Under the pieces are notes generated by a model. The model saw nothing but the letters and a program-made list of their open reading frames with translations. It searched no databases and was not told the origin of the DNA. Shown here piece after piece: positions 51,576 through 58,337 of a DNA stretch of 58,337 bases; the first letter of the stretch is position 1, and each line of letters opens with the position of its first letter. Location of the stretch: the NCBI RefSeq assembly GCF_000235485.1, contig NZ_JH378887.1, forward strand, positions 1 through 58,337, written 5' to 3'. Both the position numbers and the translations under genes were made by a program. The DNA is from Streptococcus sp. oral taxon 058 str. F0407. Its GTDB lineage: Bacteria; Bacillota; Bacilli; Lactobacillales; Streptococcaceae.

Positions 51576-51624
51576 ACCGACCAGACGGTATTTTTAGTTT
51601 AACAAATATAAATGAAGGTGTCAA
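51576..51624 (-). promoter_or_regulatory. tetR operon promoter with operator at the start site
   Basis: On the minus strand, TTGACA (51619-51624), a 17-bp spacer, then TAAACT (51596-51601). The plus-strand ACCGACCAGACGGT (51576-51589) is a palindrome of form ACCGnCnnGnCGGT and covers the expected start of transcription, an ideal repressor site. Confidence 0.75.
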
Positions 51625-52118
51625 ATTCTAACACTTGCGGAAAAAAGAGTTTTTTTACTATGAACTATTTAAAATCGATCTCACCGTTTTTGTTTAAGTG
51701 CTGTAATTAATACTTAATTAAAATCAAGTACGCTTTTTTATTAAATAAATTGTAAAAAAACAGCATAGTCCAAGTATGTATGTGAGAATGTTCCTTCTCT
51801 AAAATTATAGAATTTATCCTAGTACAAATGCGGTAGGAATTCAAACTAAACTATATTTCCCAAAAACAATCAGTTTTCTAGCAAGAGAGACTGGGAACTA
51901 AGAGAAAGAAGTTTTCTTGAATTAGGATTTTTTCGAGTCTAAAATGTGAATAAGGCTGGCACAGCCTGTTGAATGCTGGCCAGCGATTTAAGATAGTTCC
52001 TCGAACTATTTTAGTGATTAGCTATCACTCTCTGATATTATTTCTAAAACAGAATGAGGCTGAAACACCGTTGTTCCAAGCTCATTTGATTCAAACTAAT
52101 GAAACTCCCCTCAAGGGT
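51625..52118. other. Long AT-rich intergenic stretch, no gene
   Basis: No ORF with a ribosome site or familiar repeat. It does hold small inverted repeats: AAGATAGTTC/GAACTATTTT (about 51992-52013), GTGAT/ATCAC (about 52013-52028) and GGCTGGC-type pairing (about 51955-51985). There is a weak AAACCC/GGGTTT hairpin just after dinB (about 52100-52120). I see no terminator of the usual kind for dinB. This may be a degraded repeat or an old insertion. Confidence 0.4.
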
Positions 52119-53180
52119 TTAAAATCCTGTCACTGTGATTCCTAGTAAACGGATGCCTTTATCTTTTTCAGCTAGCTCTTCGTAAAGTTGAAGGGCAGTT
52201 TGAGAAATCTGACTAGCGTCCTGTATTGCTTGTGGGAGGCTTTTTCGTCTAGTCAGAGTGGAGAAGTCAGTATAGCGAATCTTTAGGATAATGATTTTTC
52301 CAGCTTTGTCTTGTTTACTGAGATTGAGAGCTACTTTTTCAGAGAGAAGAGTCAGCTCTTTTTTGATGTCTTCTTCTACTTGCAGAATCTTTCCGTAGGT
52401 TTTTTCCTTGCCAATAGACTTACGAATGCGATTGGACTTGACTGGGGAGTTGTGAATACCACGAGCCTTTCTATAAAGGTCAAAACCGAGTCTACCAAAT
52501 CGATCGATTAAAGTGACTTCTGAGACGTCCAATAAGTCTGCACCAGTATAAATGCCCATTTCATGAAGGCGTTCAACTGTTTTTTTGCCCACACCGTGAA
52601 ATTTAGCAATGTCCATTTGTTTGAGAAAGTCTTGGGCTTGGTCAGGGAGGATGACTGTCAAACCATGTGGCTTTTGATAATCACTGGCCATTTTAGCTAG
52701 GAATTTATTGTAAGAAATGCCAGCAGAAGCAGTCAGGTGTAGTTCCTGCCAGATATCTTGTTGAATCAATTGGGCTATTTTGACAGCTGACTTGATGCCG
52801 AGTTTATTTTCCGTCACATCCAAATAGGCTTCGTCAATGCTCATAGGTTCAATCAGATCGGTGTAACGTTTAAAAATAGCTCGAATCTGAAGTCCCACTG
52901 CCTTATACTTTTCATAATTTCCGGAGATAAAGACGGCTTGGGGACAACGCTCATAAGCTTCTTTAGAACTCATGGCAGAGTGAATACCAAAGGCCCGTGC
53001 CTCGTAGCTACAAGTAGAAACAACTCCCCGTCCGCCTGTTTGTCTAGGGTCGCTTCCAATGATGACAGGTTTTTCTTTTAACTGAGGATTGTCTCGTATT
53101 TCCACCGCGGCAAAAAAGGCATCCATGTCGATATGGATGATTTTTCTTGACAAATCATTAATCAATGGAAATATGAGCAT
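52119..53180 (-). CDS. dinB: DNA polymerase IV
   Basis: 353 aa from ATG 53178-53180 (AAAGGAAGCTAA upstream). Y-family translesion polymerase. Catalytic motifs are [10 protein letters not shown] (~17-26) and [10 protein letters not shown] (~114-123). The HhH region [18 protein letters not shown] and the little-finger domain are full length. No beta-clamp motif is needed beyond the normal end. It is divergent from pflB. Confidence 0.95.
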   Translation of the reverse strand: MLIFPLINDLSRKIIHIDMDAFFAAVEIRDNPQLKEKPVIIGSDPRQTGGRGVVSTCSYEARAFGIHSAMSSKEAYERCPQAVFISGNYEKYKAVGLQIRAIFKRYTDLIEPMSIDEAYLDVTENKLGIKSAVKIAQLIQQDIWQELHLTASAGISYNKFLAKMASDYQKPHGLTVILPDQAQDFLKQMDIAKFHGVGKKTVERLHEMGIYTGADLLDVSEVTLIDRFGRLGFDLYRKARGIHNSPVKSNRIRKSIGKEKTYGKILQVEEDIKKELTLLSEKVALNLSKQDKAGKIIILKIRYTDFSTLTRRKSLPQAIQDASQISQTALQLYEELAEKDKGIRLLGITVTGF

Positions 53181-53265
53181 TTAGCTTCCTTTCTAATGTC
53201 ATTTTTTATTCATTATACCTTTTTTTCTGAAAAAATGGAAAAGAGTAATTTCACTTTCAAATATA

Positions 53266-53300
53266 TAATACAGATTGTGTCAAAAAAACAGACTGTATTA
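53266..53300. promoter_or_regulatory. Inverted repeat between dinB and pflB
   Basis: TAATACAG (53266-53273) and CTGTATTA (53293-53300) lie upstream of the pflB promoter in the divergent gap. It could be a regulator site for either gene. I cannot assign a factor. Confidence 0.35.
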
Positions 53301-53334
53301 GAAAAGAAAGCAACAAAAAAGCCGTATATCACTT

Positions 53335-53362
53335 GTTGAAATCGGTTACTGTATGGTATACT
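53335..53362 (+). promoter_or_regulatory. pflB promoter
   Basis: TTGAAA (53335-53340), a 16-bp spacer, then TATACT (53357-53362). The ATG follows about 55 nt later. Confidence 0.65.
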
Positions 53363-53417
53363 GGTCTCATGAATGTAACAGATGACTGTTGCTAGAAAGA
53401 AAAATGAGGACATTAAC

Positions 53418-55733
53418 ATGGTTGTTAAGACAGTTGTTGAAGCACAAGACATTTTTGACAAAGCTTGGGAAGGCTTCAAAGGCGTAGATTGGAAAGAAAA
53501 AGCAAGTATTTCTCGCTTCGTTCAAGCTAACTACACACCTTATGATGGTGATGAAAGTTTCCTTGCTGGCCCAACAGAACGTTCACTTCACATCAAAAAG
53601 ATTGTAGAAGAAACTAAGGCTCACTACGAAGAAACTCGTTTCCCAATGGACACTCGTCCAACATCTATTGCTGATATTCCTGCCGGATTTATCGACAAAG
53701 AAAACGAATTGATCTTCGGTATCCAAAATGATGAACTCTTCAAATTGAACTTCATGCCAAAAGGTGGTATCCGTATGGCTGAAACTACTTTGAAAGAAAA
53801 TGGATACGAACCAGATCCAGCTGTTCACGAAATCTTCACTAAATATGTAACAACAGTTAACGACGGTATCTTCCGTGCCTACACTTCAAATATTCGTCGT
53901 GCTCGTCACGCACACACTGTAACTGGTCTTCCAGATGCCTACTCACGTGGACGTATCATCGGTGTTTACGCACGTCTTGCTCTTTACGGTGCAGACTACT
54001 TGATGCAAGAAAAAGTAAACGACTGGAATGCAATTAAAGAAATTGATGAAGAAACAATTCGTCTTCGTGAAGAAGTAAACCTTCAATACCAAGCATTGCA
54101 ACAAGTTGTTCGCTTGGGTGACCTTTACGGAGTTGATGTTCGCAAACCAGCGATGAACGTTAAAGAAGCGATCCAATGGGTTAACATCGCCTTCATGGCT
54201 GTCTGCCGTGTTATCAACGGTGCTGCTACATCTCTCGGACGTGTACCAATCGTATTGGACATCTTTGCAGAACGTGACCTTGCTCGTGGTACATTTACTG
54301 AATCAGAAATCCAAGAATTCGTTGATGATTTCGTTATGAAACTTCGTACAGTTAAATTTGCTCGTACAAAAGCTTATGACCAATTGTACTCAGGTGACCC
54401 AACTTTCATCACAACTTCTATGGCTGGTATGGGTAACGATGGTCGTCACCGTGTTACTAAGATGGACTACCGTTTCTTGAACACTCTTGATAATATCGGT
54501 AACTCACCAGAACCAAACTTGACAGTTCTTTGGACTGACAAATTGCCATACAACTTCCGTCGCTACTGTATGCATATGAGCCACAAACACTCTTCTATCC
54601 AATACGAAGGTGTAACAACAATGGCTAAAGACGGATACGGAGAAATGAGCTGTATCTCATGCTGTGTGTCACCACTTGACCCAGAAAATGAAGATCAACG
54701 CCACAACATCCAGTACTTCGGTGCTCGTGTAAACGTATTGAAAGCCCTCCTTACTGGTTTGAACGGTGGTTACGACGATGTTCACAAAGACTACAAGGTA
54801 TTTGACATTGATCCTATCCGTGACGAAGTTCTTGAATTTGAATCAGTTAAAGCCAACTTCGAAAAATCTCTTGACTGGTTGACTGACACTTACGTGGATG
54901 CTTTGAACATCATCCACTACATGACTGATAAGTACAACTACGAAGCTGTTCAAATGGCCTTCTTGCCAACTAAACAACGTGCCAACATGGGATTCGGTAT
55001 CTGTGGATTTGCCAACACTGTTGATACATTGTCAGCTATTAAATACGCTACCGTTAAACCAATCCGTGACGAAGATGGCTACATCTACGATTACGAAACA
55101 ATCGGTGAATACCCACGTTGGGGTGAAGATGACCCACGTTCAAACGAATTGGCAGAATGGTTGATCGAAGCTTACACAACTCGTCTACGTAGCCACAAAC
55201 TTTACAAAGACGCAGAAGCTACAGTATCACTTTTGACAATCACATCTAACGTTGCATACTCTAAACAAACTGGTAACTCACCAGTCCACAAAGGTGTATA
55301 CCTCAACGAAGATGGTTCAGTGAACTTGTCTAAACTTGAATTCTTCTCACCAGGTGCGAACCCATCTAACAAAGCTAAAGGCGGATGGTTGCAAAACTTG
55401 AACTCACTTGCTAGCCTAGACTTTGGTTACGCAGCTGACGGTATCTCATTGACAACTCAAGTTTCTCCACGTGCTCTTGGTAAGACTCGTGACGAACAAG
55501 TGGATAACTTGGTAACAATCCTTGATGGTTACTTCGAAAACGGTGGACAACACGTTAACTTGAACGTTATGGACTTGAACGATGTTTACGAAAAGATTAT
55601 GTCAGGTGAAGACGTTATCGTTCGTATCTCTGGATACTGTGTAAATACTAAATATCTTACACCAGAACAAAAAACTGAATTGACACAACGTGTCTTCCAC
55701 GAAGTTCTTTCAATGGATGACGCATTGAGCTAA
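53418..55733 (+). CDS. pflB: Formate acetyltransferase (pyruvate formate-lyase)
   Basis: 771 aa from ATG 53418 (GAGGA upstream). An in-frame ATG at 53382 would add 12 unusual residues. It cleaves pyruvate to acetyl-CoA and formate without oxygen. The active-site Cys415-Cys416 lies in SCISCCVSP. The glycyl-radical Gly739 lies in RISGYCVN, the streptococcal form of RVSGYAVN. The activating enzyme PflA is not in the window. Mixed-acid fermentation enzyme; own promoter and terminator. Confidence 0.97.
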   Translation: MVVKTVVEAQDIFDKAWEGFKGVDWKEKASISRFVQANYTPYDGDESFLAGPTERSLHIKKIVEETKAHYEETRFPMDTRPTSIADIPAGFIDKENELIFGIQNDELFKLNFMPKGGIRMAETTLKENGYEPDPAVHEIFTKYVTTVNDGIFRAYTSNIRRARHAHTVTGLPDAYSRGRIIGVYARLALYGADYLMQEKVNDWNAIKEIDEETIRLREEVNLQYQALQQVVRLGDLYGVDVRKPAMNVKEAIQWVNIAFMAVCRVINGAATSLGRVPIVLDIFAERDLARGTFTESEIQEFVDDFVMKLRTVKFARTKAYDQLYSGDPTFITTSMAGMGNDGRHRVTKMDYRFLNTLDNIGNSPEPNLTVLWTDKLPYNFRRYCMHMSHKHSSIQYEGVTTMAKDGYGEMSCISCCVSPLDPENEDQRHNIQYFGARVNVLKALLTGLNGGYDDVHKDYKVFDIDPIRDEVLEFESVKANFEKSLDWLTDTYVDALNIIHYMTDKYNYEAVQMAFLPTKQRANMGFGICGFANTVDTLSAIKYATVKPIRDEDGYIYDYETIGEYPRWGEDDPRSNELAEWLIEAYTTRLRSHKLYKDAEATVSLLTITSNVAYSKQTGNSPVHKGVYLNEDGSVNLSKLEFFSPGANPSNKAKGGWLQNLNSLASLDFGYAADGISLTTQVSPRALGKTRDEQVDNLVTILDGYFENGGQHVNLNVMDLNDVYEKIMSGEDVIVRISGYCVNTKYLTPEQKTELTQRVFHEVLSMDDALS

Positions 55734-55753
55734 GATTCAATTAGAATGGAAAG

Positions 55754-55785
55754 AAAGCTAGTCGATATGACTGGCTTTTTTGTGC
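55754..55785 (+). terminator. pflB terminator
   Basis: AAAGCTAGTC (55754-55763) pairs with GACTGGCTTT (55769-55778) with one U-G, then TTTT. Confidence 0.88.
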
Positions 55786-55806
55786 TTCAAAAAATTTTTT
55801 AAAAAT

Positions 55807-55858
55807 AGTCAAATTTGGTCAAAAAGTTATTGACTTTTACTGACCAATGTGATATAGT
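55807..55858 (+). promoter_or_regulatory. clpL promoter with upstream CtsR box
   Basis: CtsR box AGTCAAATTTGGTCAAA (55807-55823), two heptads of the GGTCAAA type, lies next to -35 TTGACT (55830-55835). A 17-bp spacer leads to TATAGT (55853-55858), extended by TG. CtsR represses clp genes until heat or protein damage. Confidence 0.85.
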
Positions 55859-55953
55859 AGAAACATAAGGAAAATGAATTCCTTAAAAAACTTATTTTCA
55901 ACGAATTATTCTTTGAGAATGAGGTATAGAATCCCAAGGAAGGGGTGAGGCCT

Positions 55954-56043
55954 ATGTTAAATCTAACAGACTTTGAAAAGAAGATGATAAAAGGCTTATT
56001 TAAAAAAGAAAAACCAGAAATTATACGTAGGGTAGCTAGTTAG
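55954..56043 (+). CDS. 29-aa leader ORF upstream of clpL
   Basis: ATG 55954 to TAG 56041-56043. The site AAGGGGTGAGG lies directly upstream, stronger than clpL's own. The peptide starts MLNLTDFEKKMIKG, is Lys/Arg-rich and ends RRVAS. It lies in the leader between two CtsR boxes, about 80 nt before clpL. It is too short for most gene callers. It could be a real small protein or a leader peptide that controls clpL translation. No family recognised. Confidence 0.6.
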   Translation: MLNLTDFEKKMIKGLFKKEKPEIIRRVAS

Positions 56044-56067
56044 CTAGTCTAAATTTTTTGAAACAAA

Positions 56068-56084
56068 GGTCAAAGATAGTCAAT
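56068..56084 (+). promoter_or_regulatory. Second CtsR box, close to clpL
   Basis: GGTCAAAGATAGTCAAT matches the CtsR repeat GGTCAAANANRGTCAAA with one or two changes. It lies in the spacer of a weak possible promoter (TTGAAA 56058-56063, CAATAT 56081-56086), 43 nt before the clpL ATG. Confidence 0.75.
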
Positions 56085-56126
56085 ATCAGAGATCGCAAAT
56101 AATAAATAATACACGAGGTAAAAAAT

Positions 56127-58232
56127 ATGAACAACAACTTTAATAACTTTAACAACATGGATGACTTGTTTAACCAATTGATGGGTGGTATGCGAGGATA
56201 CAGTTCTGAAAACCGTCGCTACTTGATTAATGGACGCGAAGTGACACCTGAGGAATTTGCTCATTATCGTGCAACGGGACAATTACCAGGAAGCGCAGAA
56301 TCTGATGCGCAAATGCAACCACATGCTTCAGGTATGAAACAAGACGGCGTCCTTGCTAAACTAGGTCGTAACTTGACAGCGGAAGCTCGTGAGGGTAAGC
56401 TGGATCCTGTTATCGGACGAAACAAGGAAATTCAAGAAACATCTGAAATCCTCTCACGTCGTACCAAAAACAATCCTGTTTTGGTCGGAGATGCAGGTGT
56501 TGGTAAGACCGCAGTTGTCGAAGGTTTAGCGCAAGCCATTGTGAATGGAGATGTTCCGGCTGCCATCAAGAACAAGGAAATCATTTCGATTGATATTTCA
56601 GGTCTTGAGGCGGGTACTCAATACCGTGGTAGTTTTGAAGAAAACATTCAAAATCTTGTTAGCGAAGTGAAAAAAGCAGGAAATATTATTCTCTTCTTTG
56701 ATGAAATTCACCAAATTCTCGGTGCTGGTAGTACAGGTGGAGACAGTGGTTCTAAAGGTCTTGCGGACATTCTCAAGCCAGCTCTCTCTCGTGGTGAGTT
56801 GACAGTGATTGGGGCAACGACTCAAGATGAATACCGTAACACCATCTTGAAAAATGCAGCTCTTGCTCGTCGTTTCAACGAAGTGAAGGTCAATGCTCCT
56901 TCAGCAGAGGATACCTTTAAAATCCTTCAAGGAATTCGTGACCTCTATCAACAACACCACAATGTCATCTTGCCAGACGAAGTCTTGAAGGCAGCAGTGG
57001 ATTATTCTGTCCAATACATTCCTCAACGTAGCTTGCCTGATAAGGCTATCGACCTTGTCGATGTAACAGCGGCTCACTTGGCGGCTCAACATCCAGTAAC
57101 AGATGTTCATGCTGTTGAACGTGAAATTGAGGCAGAAAAAGACAAGCAAGAAAAAGCAGTTGAGGCAGAAGACTTTGAAGCAGCTCTCAATGCCAAAACT
57201 CGCATTGCAGAATTGGAGAAAAAAGTCGAAAACCACACAGAAGATATGAAAGTGACTGCCACTGTCAATGATGTGGCTGAATCTGTGGAACGAATGACAG
57301 GTATTCCAGTATCACAAATGGGAGCGTCAGACATCGAACGTCTCAAGGATATGGCTCATCGTTTGGAACACAAGGTTATCGGTCAAGATAAGGCAGTAGA
57401 AGCAGTGGCTCGTGCTATCCGTCGTAACCGTGCTGGTTTTGATGAAGGCAATCGCCCAATCGGTAGCTTCCTCTTTGTAGGCCCAACTGGGGTTGGTAAG
57501 ACCGAGCTGGCTAAGCAATTGGCACTCGATATGTTTGGAACCAAGGATGCTATCATTCGTTTGGATATGTCTGAATACAGTGACCGCACAGCTGTATCTA
57601 AGCTGATTGGTACAACAGCTGGTTATGTAGGGTATGATGACAATAGCAATACCTTGACAGAACGTGTTCGTCGCAATCCATACTCTATCATTCTCTTGGA
57701 CGAAATTGAAAAGGCTGATCCTCAAGTAATCACCCTTCTCCTACAAGTTTTGGATGATGGTCGTTTGACTGATGGCCAAGGAAATACAGTGAACTTCAAG
57801 AACACTGTCATTATCGCAACATCAAACGCTGGATTTGGCTATGAAGCCAACTTGACAGAAGATGCGGATAAACCAGAGTTGATGGATCGTTTGAAACCAT
57901 ACTTCCGTCCAGAATTCCTCAACCGCTTTAATGCTGTTATCGAGTTCTCGCACTTGAATAAGGAAGATCTTTCTAAGATTGTGGACTTAATGTTGGCTGA
58001 AGTCAACCAAACCTTGGCTAAGAAAGATATTGATTTGGAAGTCAGCCAAGCAGCTAAGGACTTTATCACAGAAGAAGGTTATGACGAAGTCATGGGTGTT
58101 CGTCCTCTCCGACGCGTAGTCGAACAACAAATCCGTGATAAGGTGACAGACTTCCACTTGGATCATCTAGATGCCAAACATTTGGAAGCAGATATGGAAG
58201 ATGGCGCTTTAGTCATTCGAGAAAAAGCCTAA
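56127..58232 (+). CDS. clpL: ATP-dependent chaperone ClpL
   Basis: 701 aa from ATG 56127 (ACGAGGTAAAAAAT upstream). HSP100/Clp protein with two AAA+ domains. Walker A1 is GDAGVGKT and A2 is GPTGVGKT. The N-terminus is Asn-rich ([20 protein letters not shown]). The middle coiled-coil ([25 protein letters not shown]) is short. It has no ClpP tripeptide that I can see, in line with ClpL acting as a stand-alone disaggregase and thermotolerance factor. Its TAA stop is shared with the end of the BOX element that follows. Confidence 0.96.
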   Translation: MNNNFNNFNNMDDLFNQLMGGMRGYSSENRRYLINGREVTPEEFAHYRATGQLPGSAESDAQMQPHASGMKQDGVLAKLGRNLTAEAREGKLDPVIGRNKEIQETSEILSRRTKNNPVLVGDAGVGKTAVVEGLAQAIVNGDVPAAIKNKEIISIDISGLEAGTQYRGSFEENIQNLVSEVKKAGNIILFFDEIHQILGAGSTGGDSGSKGLADILKPALSRGELTVIGATTQDEYRNTILKNAALARRFNEVKVNAPSAEDTFKILQGIRDLYQQHHNVILPDEVLKAAVDYSVQYIPQRSLPDKAIDLVDVTAAHLAAQHPVTDVHAVEREIEAEKDKQEKAVEAEDFEAALNAKTRIAELEKKVENHTEDMKVTATVNDVAESVERMTGIPVSQMGASDIERLKDMAHRLEHKVIGQDKAVEAVARAIRRNRAGFDEGNRPIGSFLFVGPTGVGKTELAKQLALDMFGTKDAIIRLDMSEYSDRTAVSKLIGTTAGYVGYDDNSNTLTERVRRNPYSIILLDEIEKADPQVITLLLQVLDDGRLTDGQGNTVNFKNTVIIATSNAGFGYEANLTEDADKPELMDRLKPYFRPEFLNRFNAVIEFSHLNKEDLSKIVDLMLAEVNQTLAKKDIDLEVSQAAKDFITEEGYDEVMGVRPLRRVVEQQIRDKVTDFHLDHLDAKHLEADMEDGALVIREKA

Positions 58233-58337
58233 TACTCTTCGAAAATCAAATTCAAACCACGTCAGCTTCACCTTGCCGTACTTAAGTACAGCCTGCGGCT
58301 AGCTTTCTAGTTTGCTCTTTGATTTTCATTGAGTATA
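58230..58337 (+). repeat. BOX element (boxA-boxC, no boxB), to the window end
   Basis: Starts CTAATACTCTTCGAAAATC at the clpL stop codon, carries CCACGTCAGC and CCTTGCCGTA (boxA), then GCCTGCGGCTAGCTTTCTAG and GATTTTCATTGAGTATA (boxC). BoxB is absent. At the A-C junction is the palindrome GTACTTAAGTAC (58278-58289). The element ends at the window edge. Confidence 0.92.

Noticed and set aside
58278..58289. GTACTTAAGTAC palindrome as an operator
   Set aside because: It lies at the boxA-boxC junction of a BOX element and is most simply explained by loss of boxB.

Overview
The window is low-GC Firmicute DNA and almost certainly comes from a mitis-group Streptococcus (S. mitis/S. oralis, a close relative of S. 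pneumoniae). The evidence is two BOX elements plus a BOX remnant, an ISL3-family (IS1167-like) remnant, a YSIRK/LPNTG-anchored pullulanase, a cinA-recA-dinF competence block with a combox-like promoter, ClpL with CtsR boxes, and many TGnTATAAT extended -10 promoters. Gene order is mosaic compared with what I recall of pneumococcus. No lytA follows dinF, and an inverted acetyltransferase gene separates recA from dinF. Most of the window is core genome. There is no prophage, CRISPR array or large island.

Layout. 1-1545: 3' end of a tRNA-Pro, a degenerate ISL3 element sitting in its terminator, then a BOX element. 1542-5258 (-): cell-wall pullulanase under a probable CcpA (cre) site. 5417-13050: rpoB-rpoC with a structured leader and terminator. 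13296-21450: membrane protein, tsaE/acetyltransferase/lytR, cinA-recA, inverted acetyltransferase, dinF, yebC. 21500-28170: membrane protein, MarR plus heterodimeric ABC exporter, PAP2 phosphatase, LytTR plus LiaF-like pair. 28275-31210: rpmB, asp23-like, fakA, lipoprotein. 31311-35248: ABC transporter and two-component operon resembling pneumococcal TCS11, with a frameshift in its ATPase. 35314-38898: rpsL-rpsG-fusA with an unusual intergenic RNA region. 38900-43727: ilvBNC and ilvA. 43749-50405: SPFH protein, small basic protein, amino-acid ABC transporter, DUF2207 protein, uppP. 50496-53180 (-): TetR with its small membrane partner, and dinB. 53335-58337: pflB, a leader ORF, clpL and a second BOX.

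Functional themes: transcription and translation core (rpoBC, rpsL, rpsG, fusA, rpmB); competence and DNA repair (cinA, recA, dinF, dinB); envelope work (LytR, UppP, FakA, pullulanase); branched-chain amino acid synthesis with a CodY-like site; and stress or drug response through local regulators with visible operators (MarR, TetR, a NarL-type response regulator, CtsR).

The strongest unexplained signal is in the rpsG-fusA intergenic region. Two tandem units of about 90 nt fold into the same multi-stem hairpin, with many compensatory base-pair differences between them and the same GGGTTCAA directly after each. Other points of interest: all three BOX or BOX-like elements share an end with the TAA stop codon of a gene; tsaE and dinF look leaderless; clpL has a 29-codon upstream ORF between two CtsR boxes; and the transposase remnant is broken at two short related palindromes. 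All calls come from reading the sequence. No database search was possible.
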